From the NCBI RefSeq assembly GCF_022771645.1, contig NZ_JALFCU010000121.1, forward strand, positions 1 to 7,798: 7,798 bases of DNA, read 5' to 3'. The notes under the pieces are model-generated. The model was not told where the DNA came from. It did no database searches and was given only the letters and a program-made list of their open reading frames with translations. Position numbers and translations under genes: made by a program. Source of the stretch: Selenomonas sp. (GTDB lineage Bacteria; Bacillota; Negativicutes; Selenomonadales; Selenomonadaceae). Positions 1 to 6,137 of the stretch are shown here, piece by piece; the stretch's first letter is position 1; each line of letters starts with the position of its first letter.

Positions 1-1754
1 GCCTCGAGGATCTCGCGGCCGATCGGCACAGCTGACTGCGAACCGAAGCCGCCCTGCTCGACGATGACTGCCACGACGATGTTCGGGTTGTCGAAGGGCC
101 CGTAGGCAACGAACCAGCCGTGGTCGCGTCCCTGAGAGTTCTCCGCCGTTCCCGTCTTGCCCGCGATATCGACCGGGAATCCCCGGAACGTGCTCGCCGC
201 CGTGCCGAACTTCGTCACGTCGTGCAGGCCTTCCTGCACGAGCCGGATGACATTCGCAGGAACCTGGAGCTCTGTGAGCAGTTCCGGCTGGAACTCTTTG
301 ATGACGTCGCCATCCTGCGTCTGGATGCGGCTCACGAGATGCGGCTTGTAGCGCTTGCCATTCGCCGCGATCTCCCCCATGACCATCGCCGCTTGCAGCG
401 GCGTCACGAGGTTGAACCCCTGTCCAATCGCAGCGTCGAACGTCTCTGAGAGATACCAGTCGCCGTCTTCGAAATTCTTCTTCTTGTACTCGCGGTTCGC
501 GACGAGTCCCTTCGCCTCGTACGGCAGATCGATGCCCGTGCGCTGACCAAGGCCGAACATGCGCGCGTATTTTTCGAGCAGATCAATGCCGAGGCGGTTG
601 CCCATCTCGTAGAAATAGACGTTGTCGGAATGCGCGAGCGCTTCCGTGAAATTGATCCAGCCGAGCGCCTCGCCCTCAGAATTGCCCTTCGGGATGATCC
701 AATGGTGGCCCGTATCGAGGATTTTTTCCTCCGCCGAGACCTTGCCCTCCGTCAGCGCCGCCGTGCCCGTGACGATTTTGAACGTCGAGCCCGGCGGATA
801 CTCGCCCGTGATGGCCTTGTCGTCCATCGGGTGGAACGGGTTGTTGTTGAGCGCCGACCAATCCTTCGTCGAAATGCCGTGTGCGAAAAGATTCGGGTCG
901 AACGCCGGACGCGACACGAGCGCGAGCACTTCGCCCGTCTGCGGGTTCATGACAACGGCTGCCGCTGCGGACGCGTGAATCATGGCCAGGCGGTCATCGA
1001 CGGCTTTTTCCGCCGCCGTCTGCAGGTCCTTGTCGATCGTCAGCACGAGGTCGTTGCCCGGCACAGGACTTTTGCGGCCAAGGCGCTTCACGGGTTTGCC
1101 TGAGACGTCGACTTCGACCTGGTCGCCACCATCCTGCCCGCGCACATACTGGTCGTAGATTTTTTCGAGGCCGAACTTGCCGATGATGTCACCGGACTTG
1201 TAGCCCTGGTCCTTCTTATCCGCGAGTTCCTGATCGTTGATTTCACTGACGTAGCCAAACGTATGCGCGCCCTCCTGCTTCAACACGTAGTCGCGGATGG
1301 GCTGGTTCTCGATCATGACACCCGGGTAGAGGTCTTTTTGTTCCTCGATAATCGAGACGATGTCGGGCGTCACGTCCGTCTTGATGCGGATCGGGTCAAA
1401 GCCGCTGTGCGCCGCAATCTTTTCCTTGATGTCAGCGACAGGCACGTTCACGAGCTTCGACACGCGCTCGATCGTCTCGTCCTTGATGGGCGACGTAAGC
1501 GGCAGCAGCGACACCGTGAAGCCCGGCCGGTTCGTCACGAGCAGCTGGCCATTCCTGTCATAGAACGTGCCGCGCGGCGCCATGGAAGGGATGATGCGGA
1601 TGCGGTTGCCGTCCGCGAGCCCTGCGTAGTATTCGCCCTCGTAAATCTGCAGATACCCAGCACGGCCGATGAGCACGGCGATGACGAGCACCATGAGATA
1701 GCCGAGGACGCGAAGACGGGCGGGAAACCCGTCGTACCCTTCTTTTTCGACCAA
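1..1754 (-). CDS. mrdA: Penicillin-binding protein 2, elongation-specific transpeptidase (3' end missing)
   Basis: This is a class B penicillin-binding protein that cross-links peptidoglycan in the elongasome, anchored in the cytoplasmic membrane with its catalytic domain outside. I translated 584 codons without a stop; the frame leaves the window at base 1. A short cytoplasmic tail precedes one membrane segment (about residues 14-33). The APRGTFYDRNG motif, typical of the non-catalytic N-terminal domain, follows at about 60. All three active-site motifs are intact: STFK with nucleophile Ser323, SDN at 376-378 and KTGT at 533-536. The C-terminal VEQGGFGS stretch near residue 570 suggests only some tens of residues are missing. 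The start is TTG at 1754, chosen because AGGAGA lies 6 bases upstream and no better in-frame start exists. It lies 101 bp after mreD, the usual place for the PBP2 gene. The motifs fit PBP2 better than the septal PBP3, chiefly because of this location. Confidence 0.95.
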   Translation of the reverse strand, partial: MVEKEGYDGFPARLRVLGYLMVLVIAVLIGRAGYLQIYEGEYYAGLADGNRIRIIPSMAPRGTFYDRNGQLLVTNRPGFTVSLLPLTSPIKDETIERVSKLVNVPVADIKEKIAAHSGFDPIRIKTDVTPDIVSIIEEQKDLYPGVMIENQPIRDYVLKQEGAHTFGYVSEINDQELADKKDQGYKSGDIIGKFGLEKIYDQYVRGQDGGDQVEVDVSGKPVKRLGRKSPVPGNDLVLTIDKDLQTAAEKAVDDRLAMIHASAAAAVVMNPQTGEVLALVSRPAFDPNLFAHGISTKDWSALNNNPFHPMDDKAITGEYPPGSTFKIVTGTAALTEGKVSAEEKILDTGHHWIIPKGNSEGEALGWINFTEALAHSDNVYFYEMGNRLGIDLLEKYARMFGLGQRTGIDLPYEAKGLVANREYKKKNFEDGDWYLSETFDAAIGQGFNLVTPLQAAMVMGEIAANGKRYKPHLVSRIQTQDGDVIKEFQPELLTELQVPANVIRLVQEGLHDVTKFGTAASTFRGFPVDIAGKTGTAENSQGRDHGWFVAYGPFDNPNIVVAVIVEQGGFGSQSAVPIGREILE

Positions 1755-1760
1755 AATATC

Positions 1761-1766
1761 TCTCCT
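1761..1766 (-). promoter_or_regulatory. Shine-Dalgarno site of PBP2 gene
   Basis: AGGAGA lies 6 bases before the TTG at 1754 and decides the unusual start. It sits inside a short self-complementary stretch, CTCTCAGGAGAG (1771-1760), so it could be partly masked by a 4-bp hairpin. Confidence 0.75.
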
Positions 1767-1771
1767 GAGAG

Positions 1772-1793
1772 CGTGCCACCGTTTTGCGGCACG
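1772..1793 (-). promoter_or_regulatory. Hairpin in PBP2 leader
   Basis: In the minus-strand transcript CGTGCC (1793-1788) can pair with GGCACG (1777-1772) around a 10-base loop. It has no T-run after it and ends directly before the stretch holding the PBP2 Shine-Dalgarno site, so it looks more like a leader structure than a terminator. Whether it regulates anything is inference. Confidence 0.35.
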
Positions 1794-1797
1794 ACGA

Positions 1798-1837
1798 TAA
1801 AAGCAAAGAAAGCACCCCACCAAGACGCGAGGTGCTT
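1798..1837 (-). terminator. Candidate terminator or attenuator between mreD and PBP2 gene
   Basis: On the minus strand AAGCACC (1837-1831) pairs perfectly with GGTGCTT (1816-1810) over a 14-base loop. The interrupted T-rich run TTTCTTTGCTTTT follows. It lies 18 bases after the mreD stop. The stem is short and the loop is large. An alternative pairing, CACC with the loop's GGTG, competes with it. Partial termination, lowering PBP2 relative to MreBCD, is therefore as likely as a full stop. Confidence 0.45.
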
Positions 1838-1855
1838 GAAAGACGATCTACGGAA

Positions 1856-2350
1856 TTATTGTTTTTCCCTCGTCCATTCGTTGACCCGGCGCGTGAGCAC
1901 ATGTACCGGATAGGAAAAAACCAGCTGGCAGACGACGAACGGCACGAGCGTATAGCCCGCGTTCACGGCCAGATTAAAGCGATACCCTAATAATAGCATA
2001 AGCACGGCCAAAAGGAAATAGCTCGCGAGCGCCGCGACGACGGACGACACGACGGGCAGGAACATCTGCTCCTTGAACACGCGGTCCGAGAGCAGTCCCG
2101 CAATCGCGCCGGCGATCATCTTCGTGAAGATGTTCATGCCGAAGAACGTGCCCGTCAGGAGGTCTTGCAGGAGTCCGACGAGGAATCCCGTCAGCACGCC
2201 GAGCCGCATGCCGCGGATGAAGCCGAACGACACGGCGAACAACAGCAGGAAGTCGACGGACGCACCATGGAACGCGAGCCGCGCGAGGAGCGACGACTGC
2301 AAAACGTAGAGGCCGAGCACCGTGCCGGCCCACTTGAGGAAATTCTTCAC
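1856..2350 (-). CDS. mreD: Rod shape-determining membrane protein MreD
   Basis: MreD is an integral membrane subunit of the elongasome that works with MreC in controlling wall synthesis. The 164 residues are almost wholly hydrophobic, with about five or six predicted membrane segments (roughly 8-28, 32-47, 50-68, 73-90, 96-122 and 132-155). The conserved-looking GLLQDLLTGTFFGMNIF stretch near 60-76 is typical of the family, and the length is normal. The start is GTG at 2350; the G of the mreC stop lies within it, giving a 4-base GTGA overlap. AGGTGG at 2362-2357, 6 bases upstream, supports this start. The overlap implies translational coupling to mreC. Identification rests on hydrophobicity, that motif and position between mreC and the PBP2 gene, since MreD sequences are weakly conserved. 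Confidence 0.93.
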   Translation of the reverse strand: MKNFLKWAGTVLGLYVLQSSLLARLAFHGASVDFLLLFAVSFGFIRGMRLGVLTGFLVGLLQDLLTGTFFGMNIFTKMIAGAIAGLLSDRVFKEQMFLPVVSSVVAALASYFLLAVLMLLLGYRFNLAVNAGYTLVPFVVCQLVFSYPVHVLTRRVNEWTREKQ

Positions 2351-3363
2351 TGTGCGCCACCTGCCTGCGGAGTCGTTGCTGCGGGCGTTGCCACCGGTGC
2401 TGCCGGAGCGGCCGGTGCCGTGCCTTCTGCCGCCGCTTTCTGCGCTGCGGCTTCGGCCGCCGGATCTGTCTCCGTGCCCGGCGTCTGCTGCGGCGTCTTC
2501 AAGGGCTCTGGCGGCGCTTCTCGCGACGCAACGATGACGGCGACGTCTTCGAGCCGCTGGAAATCGACGGCTGGCTCGAGGAGTGCGATTTTGAGGAGGC
2601 CCGCTTCATCGTTTTCGAGCGATGACACGAGGCCGACGGTGAGGCCTTTCGGGTACATGCCGCCAAAGCCCGACGTCACGATGACGTCGCCTTCCTGGAT
2701 GTCGGCGTTCTTCGGCACGTTGACCATGCGCGGCATCGTCGGGTTCGCCGGGTCGCCCTCGACGATGCCGACGACGCGCGACTCGGCGCGCTGCACGAGC
2801 GTGCCGACGGACGAGCGCGGATCGAGGATGAGCTGGACTTTCGCATAGTTCGGCCCGGCCTCGACGACGTGGCCGACGAGGCCTTTTTCCGTCACGACCG
2901 GCATGTTTTCCCGCACGCCGTCCGCCGTGCCGCGGTCGATGACGATCATGTGCGACCAGCTGTCGGCCTCGCGGCCGATGACGCGCGCCGCGACGAGGTC
3001 GAACTGGTAAGCGGCCTGCTTGTAGCCGAGGAGCGCCCTGAGGCGCGCGTTCTCCGCCGCGTATTCGCTCGCCTGTAGGTTCTGGATGCGCAGCTGGTCG
3101 ACCTCGCTCCGCAGCATCTTGTTCTGCTGGTGCACGGTCATGATCTCCCAGATATTGCTCGTGACGTAGCTCAGCTGGTCGCCAACCCACGACACGGCTT
3201 TCTGGAACGGCGCGGCGATCGTGCCGGCCGTCTTGCCGAGCACCGGCGTCTGGAACCTGCCCTGGGCGGCAAAAAAAATGATGCAGAAAACGCTCACGAA
3301 GACGAACAGGAGCGCCCAGGTGCGCCGGTTGTCATTTTTATCTCTTCTGAGGCGGTTTCCCAT
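2347..3363 (-). CDS. mreC: Rod shape-determining protein MreC
   Basis: MreC is a bitopic membrane scaffold whose outer domain binds PBP2 and links it to MreB and MreD. The 338 residues show a basic N-terminus, one membrane segment (about 16-33), and a coiled coil rich in Q, E, L and N (about 70-112). The conserved beta-rich domain (about 118-280) includes VIDRGTADGV and the DVIVTSGFGGMYPKGL stretch typical of MreC. After it comes a 58-residue tail (281-338) made mainly of Ala, Pro, Thr, Gln and Glu, which is probably disordered. The ATG at 3363 follows the mreB stop after a single base. The Shine-Dalgarno site is weak, which suggests translation is coupled to mreB. The tail overlaps the mreD ribosome-binding site at its end. 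Confidence 0.97.
   Translation of the reverse strand: MGNRLRRDKNDNRRTWALLFVFVSVFCIIFFAAQGRFQTPVLGKTAGTIAAPFQKAVSWVGDQLSYVTSNIWEIMTVHQQNKMLRSEVDQLRIQNLQASEYAAENARLRALLGYKQAAYQFDLVAARVIGREADSWSHMIVIDRGTADGVRENMPVVTEKGLVGHVVEAGPNYAKVQLILDPRSSVGTLVQRAESRVVGIVEGDPANPTMPRMVNVPKNADIQEGDVIVTSGFGGMYPKGLTVGLVSSLENDEAGLLKIALLEPAVDFQRLEDVAVIVASREAPPEPLKTPQQTPGTETDPAAEAAAQKAAAEGTAPAAPAAPVATPAATTPQAGGAQ
2350..2523 (-). other. Low-complexity Ala/Pro tail of MreC
   Basis: This segment encodes MreC residues 281-338, dominated by Ala and Pro with runs such as PAAPAAPVATPAATTP. No conserved domain is visible in it. Being on the outer side of the membrane, it may be a flexible extension, but no function can be read from the sequence. 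Confidence 0.7.
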
Positions 3364-3364
3364 C

Positions 3365-4405
3365 TTACTGTCTCAACTTCTTCGACGTCATGACGACGCG
3401 CTTCAAGAGCTCGATGTTCTCGAGCGACTTGCCCGTACCCTCGCCGACGCAGGACAGCGCGTCTTCCGAGACGAGCACCGGCATGCCCGTCTCTTTCGAG
3501 AGCAGCTTGTCGAGATTCGTGAGGAGCGCACCGCCGCCCGTCATCATGATGCCGTGATCCATGACGTCGGCTGCGAGCTCCGGCGGCGTCTTCTCGAGCG
3601 TCGACTTCACGGCGTCGATGATCTTGAAAATCGGCTCGTCGAGCGCTTCGCGGATCTCTTTTGCCTCGATCGTCAGCGTCTTCGGCAGGCCGGAGACGAG
3701 ATCGCGGCCGCGGATCTCCATCGTCTTGTCCGCTTCCGGCGTCACGATGGCCGTGCCGATGTTGATCTTGATCTCCTCGGCCGTGCGCTCGCCGATCATG
3801 AGGTTGTACATGCGCTTGATGTATTGCACGATGGACGAATCCATCTCGTCGCCGCCGATGCGAATGGAACGGCTCGTGACAATGCCGCCCAGAGAAATGA
3901 CAGCAATCTCCGTCGTGCCGCCGCCGATATCGACAACCATCGAGCCCGTCGCTTCCTCGACGGGGAGGCCGGCGCCGATGGCGGCTGCCATCGGTTCTTC
4001 AATGAGGTACGCTTCGCGCGCGCCCGCCTGCTGCGCCGCATCGATGACGGCGCGCTTCTCGACTTCCGTGACGCCCGACGGCACGCCGACGACGACGCGC
4101 GGACGCACGAACGATTTTGTGTTCATGGCTTTGCGGATGAAATATTTCAGCATGGCCTGCGTGACATCGAAGTCGGCGATGACGCCGTCCTTCATCGGGC
4201 GGATGGCGACGATGTTTCCAGGCGTGCGGCCGATCATCTGCTTCGCTTCCTCGCCGACGGCGAGCACGTCGCCCGTGTCGCTCTTGATCGCGACGACAGA
4301 CGGCTCACGCAGCACAATGCCACGTCCCTTCACGTGCACAAGCGTATTCGCCGTGCCGAGGTCGATGCCCATGTCATGCGACAAACCACCAAAAAGACTC
4401 CACAT
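3365..4405 (-). CDS. mreB: Rod shape-determining protein MreB (bacterial actin)
   Basis: MreB is the actin-like ATPase whose membrane-bound filaments orient lateral wall synthesis. All nucleotide-binding motifs are present: phosphate-1 DLGTANT at 15-21, phosphate-2 DIGGGTTE at 159-166 and the adenosine motif MTGGGALL at 288-295. The IEEPMAAAIGAGLPV stretch (135-149) is also characteristic. With the ATG at 4405 the protein has 346 residues, normal for the family, and begins MWSLFGG, a likely amphipathic membrane-binding end. An in-frame TTG at 4414 would add three residues, but it lies only 3 bases from the AAGGGAG site (4424-4418), too close; the ATG is 12 bases away, somewhat long. The gene follows radC after 133 bp that hold a promoter, and heads an mreBCD unit. 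The canonical mreB name is preferred over mbl, because mreC and mreD follow directly. Confidence 0.98.
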   Translation of the reverse strand: MWSLFGGLSHDMGIDLGTANTLVHVKGRGIVLREPSVVAIKSDTGDVLAVGEEAKQMIGRTPGNIVAIRPMKDGVIADFDVTQAMLKYFIRKAMNTKSFVRPRVVVGVPSGVTEVEKRAVIDAAQQAGAREAYLIEEPMAAAIGAGLPVEEATGSMVVDIGGGTTEIAVISLGGIVTSRSIRIGGDEMDSSIVQYIKRMYNLMIGERTAEEIKINIGTAIVTPEADKTMEIRGRDLVSGLPKTLTIEAKEIREALDEPIFKIIDAVKSTLEKTPPELAADVMDHGIMMTGGGALLTNLDKLLSKETGMPVLVSEDALSCVGEGTGKSLENIELLKRVVMTSKKLRQ

Positions 4406-4417
4406 ATGTATCAAAAA

Positions 4418-4424
4418 CTCCCTT
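4418..4424 (-). promoter_or_regulatory. Shine-Dalgarno site of mreB
   Basis: AAGGGAG is the only good ribosome-binding sequence upstream of mreB. Its spacing is 12 bases to the ATG at 4405 and 3 bases to the TTG at 4414. Neither is ideal; the ATG is the safer choice. Confidence 0.6.
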
Positions 4425-4456
4425 CAAGGACTGCTGGTCAGATTTGCAACAGCAAC

Positions 4457-4486
4457 ATTCTACCACAAGTTTTTTCACTCTGCCAC
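4457..4486 (-). promoter_or_regulatory. Candidate sigma-A promoter of mreBCD
   Basis: On the minus strand an extended -10 element, TGG-TAGAAT, has its hexamer at 4462-4457 (5 of 6 matches to TATAAT). An imperfect -35, GTGGCA at 4486-4481 (4 of 6 to TTGACA), lies 18 bases upstream. Transcription would start near 4450, about 45 bases before the mreB ATG. The region is much more AT-rich than the coding DNA around it. This would let mreBCD be transcribed apart from the DUF4321-maf-radC genes. Confidence 0.6.
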
Positions 4487-4493
4487 AGATTAC

Positions 4494-4535
4494 AAAAAAA
4501 ATCTGGAAGCACGATGAGGAACGACGAACTCCGTG
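4494..4535 (-). terminator. Weak candidate terminator after radC
   Basis: Just after the radC stop the transcript could pair CACG-GAG (4535-4529) with CTC-AT-CGTG (4518-4510), a 7-bp stem with a 2-base bulge and 10-base loop. A run of eight T follows (4501-4494), but 8 bases separate stem and T-run, so the fit to a standard intrinsic terminator is poor. It directly precedes the mreB promoter. Confidence 0.25.
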
Positions 4536-4538
4536 GTT

Positions 4539-5228
4539 TCAAGGCACGATTCCCTCTTCTTTGAGGCTGAGGTAGGTGTCACGCGCGAGGATGATGTGAT
4601 CGAGGAAATCGATGCCGATGATCTTGCCGGTCTTCGCGAGGCGCTCCGTCACGGCGATGTCCTCGCGGCTCGGGCTCGGGTCGCCGCTCGGATGATTATG
4701 AAAGACGATGATGCCGGCCGCCGACTGCTGGATGGCCTTGCGGTAAACTTCACGTGGATCGACGAGCGATGCTGAGAGCGTGCCAACTGTCAAATCAAAA
4801 AATCCTGTGATGTGGTTCTTCGTGTCGAGCGTCATGAGCGCGAAATGCTCCTGCTGCTCGTAGCGGAAGCGCGGCATCGCATAATGCGCCGCGTCTTCCG
4901 GCCCGCCGATGGACTCAATGGACTCTGCCGCACGCACAGCGAGCCGCCGTCCGAGCTCGACGGCCGCGAGAATCGTCACGGCCTTCGTGGGTCCAACGCC
5001 CTTGATTTGTGCCAGTTCCTTCGGCGACATATGGATGAGTCCCGAGAGCCCCTGCCCCTCGAAATGCGCGAGCACTTCCTCCGCGACGCGCATGACGGAC
5101 TTGTCTTTCATGCCCGTGCGCAAGAGGATGGCGAGGAGTTCCGTATTGCTCAGGTACGACGAACCATATTTCAGCAGCTTTTCCCGCGGCCGCTCGTCCA
5201 TCGGCAGGTCGCGCACCATGATCGTCAT
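4539..5228 (-). CDS. radC: RadC family protein (UPF0758, JAMM/MPN fold)
   Basis: RadC proteins combine a helix-hairpin-helix region with a JAMM-type metal-binding domain. The old DNA-repair name has not held up generally, and the true role is unclear. In 229 residues I see the N-terminal DLPMDERPREKLLKYG stretch (7-22), a helix-hairpin-helix around IKGVGPTKA (75-83), and the C-terminal metal motif. In the latter, His177, His179, Ser187 and Asp190 fit HxHPx(6)SxxD, with Glu127 as the likely catalytic acid, so a metal site appears intact. The ATG at 5228 abuts the maf TAA with no gap, implying coupled translation. A second in-frame ATG at 5219, giving MVRDLP, is a plausible alternative start. 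The radC-mreB neighbourhood is common in Firmicutes and other bacteria. Confidence 0.96.
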   Translation of the reverse strand: MTIMVRDLPMDERPREKLLKYGSSYLSNTELLAILLRTGMKDKSVMRVAEEVLAHFEGQGLSGLIHMSPKELAQIKGVGPTKAVTILAAVELGRRLAVRAAESIESIGGPEDAAHYAMPRFRYEQQEHFALMTLDTKNHITGFFDLTVGTLSASLVDPREVYRKAIQQSAAGIIVFHNHPSGDPSPSREDIAVTERLAKTGKIIGIDFLDHIILARDTYLSLKEEGIVP

Positions 5229-5795
5229 TTACATCGCCCCCGCAGCTTTCAACAACGTGATCACTTCATAGAGCGGCAAGCCGACGACACTCGAGAACGA
5301 GCCCTCGATGCGCGGGATGAACGCTGCTGCCCGTCCCTGCACGGCGTACGCGCCGGCTTTGTCCATCGGCTCGCCCGTCGCGACATACGCCGTGATCTCT
5401 TCGTCCGTCATGTCCGCGAAACACACGTTCGTCTCTGCTGCATCCGTGCGGCACGTGCCGTCGCGGCTGACGAGCGCGATGCCCGTCACGACGGCGTGCC
5501 GCCGCCCGGCGAAGCGCCGCAGCATCGCGCACGCATCCGCCGCGTCCTTCGGTTTCCCATAGACTTCCCCGTCTTGGAAAACGACCGTGTCCGCGCCGAG
5601 CACGATGCGGCCGGGATGCATCTTTGCGACAGCGAGCGCCTTGCGCCGCGCATTTTCGATAGCGAGAGCGCGCGGGCCGTCCGCATGGTTCAGGATTTCT
5701 TCTGCGTCGCTTTTCACGACGACGAACGGCACGCCGATCTGCTGCAGGAGCTCCTGCCGACGCGGCGAACCCGAGGCCAGGATGATGGGTTCCAT
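5229..5795 (-). CDS. maf: Maf nucleoside triphosphate pyrophosphatase
   Basis: Maf proteins hydrolyse non-canonical or pyrimidine nucleoside triphosphates to monophosphate plus pyrophosphate in the cytoplasm. The Bacillus homologue is also known for inhibiting septation. The 188 residues match the usual length. Visible motifs are the N-terminal LASGSPRRQELL (6-17), GADTVV (67-72) with the catalytic Asp69, GKPKD (80-84), and the C-terminal TGEPMDKAGAYAVQG (140-154) followed by FIPRIEGSFSSVVGLP. These fit the dTTP/UTP-type Maf branch better than the YceF branch, but I cannot settle that by eye. The ATG at 5795 has GAGGTG (5806-5801) 5 bases upstream, overlapping the stop of the DUF4321 gene. 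It forms a tight unit with radC. Confidence 0.96.
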   Translation of the reverse strand: MEPIILASGSPRRQELLQQIGVPFVVVKSDAEEILNHADGPRALAIENARRKALAVAKMHPGRIVLGADTVVFQDGEVYGKPKDAADACAMLRRFAGRRHAVVTGIALVSRDGTCRTDAAETNVCFADMTDEEITAYVATGEPMDKAGAYAVQGRAAAFIPRIEGSFSSVVGLPLYEVITLLKAAGAM

Positions 5796-5804
5796 ACGAT
5801 CACC

Positions 5805-6074
5805 TCAGAATTTCCGGAACGCGACGAAGCCGAGCACCATGCCGAGCCCCGCCATGAGGTTCGGCGTGAACGCGAAGCCGAGCGTAATCTGGAACACGAA
5901 CAGGTCGAGCGTAAACGGCGCGATGGAAAAGATCTGCGTCTGGCTCGCGAGATACGGCGCGAGCCCCGCGAACGCGTCGATGCTCCGCAGCAACACGCCG
6001 ACGAGCCCGCCGACGATCGCACCGACCGCGACATAGAGCGCGCACATGCCTACGCTCCGGCCATTGATTCTCAT
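5805..6074 (-). CDS. DUF4321 small membrane protein
   Basis: This 89-residue protein has a glycine-rich membrane segment (about 8-28, with GAIVGGLVGVL) and one or two further hydrophobic stretches (about 54-70 and 72-86). The APFTLDLFVFQITLGFAFTPN stretch (52-72) resembles DUF4321, a family of unknown function found next to maf in Firmicutes; the assignment is from memory of that family. The start is ATG at 6074, because a perfect GGAGGT (6089-6084) lies 9 bases upstream; a longer frame back to 6128 would read through the terminator hairpin and is rejected. The stop TGA lies in the bases just before the maf ribosome-binding site. A membrane-associated role is the only thing the sequence itself supports. 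Confidence 0.85.
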   Translation of the reverse strand: MRINGRSVGMCALYVAVGAIVGGLVGVLLRSIDAFAGLAPYLASQTQIFSIAPFTLDLFVFQITLGFAFTPNLMAGLGMVLGFVAFRKF

Positions 6075-6083
6075 ACGTGGATT

Positions 6084-6089
6084 ACCTCC
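6084..6089 (-). promoter_or_regulatory. Shine-Dalgarno site of DUF4321 gene
   Basis: GGAGGT is a full match to the anti-Shine-Dalgarno core, 9 bases before the ATG at 6074. It lies only 2 bases after the end of the terminator hairpin, so any transcript read through from guaA would present it next to that stem. Confidence 0.85.
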
Positions 6090-6091
6090 AT

Positions 6092-6120
6092 AAAAAATGG
6101 AGCGTGTCGCTCCATTTTTT
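6092..6120 (-). terminator. Intrinsic terminator of guaA
   Basis: The sequence AAAAAATGGAGCG (6092-6104) pairs perfectly with its complement at 6108-6120 around a 3-base loop, giving a 13-bp stem. A-runs and T-runs flank the GC-rich core, so it can act on either strand. It begins 17 bases after the guaA stop codon. This is the clearest terminator in the window. Confidence 0.9.
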
Positions 6121-6137
6121 CCTATCAAAATTCTGTT

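Noticed and set aside
120..1103. Plus-strand open frames inside the PBP2 region (for example 120-449 and 630-1103)
   Set aside because: The minus strand here reads an uninterrupted PBP2 with all three active-site motifs; the plus-strand products are Arg-rich antisense translations.
3221..4564. A 447-codon open frame on the plus strand opposite mreB
   Set aside because: Same cause: it shares codon register with mreB, which avoids TTA, CTA and TCA. The translation is rich in Arg, Asp and His and resembles no family, while the opposite strand encodes complete MreB.
6075..6128. An 18-codon N-terminal extension of the DUF4321 protein
   Set aside because: It would be translated through the guaA terminator hairpin and across the GGAGGT site, whereas the ATG at 6074 has ideal spacing and gives a normal-looking membrane start.
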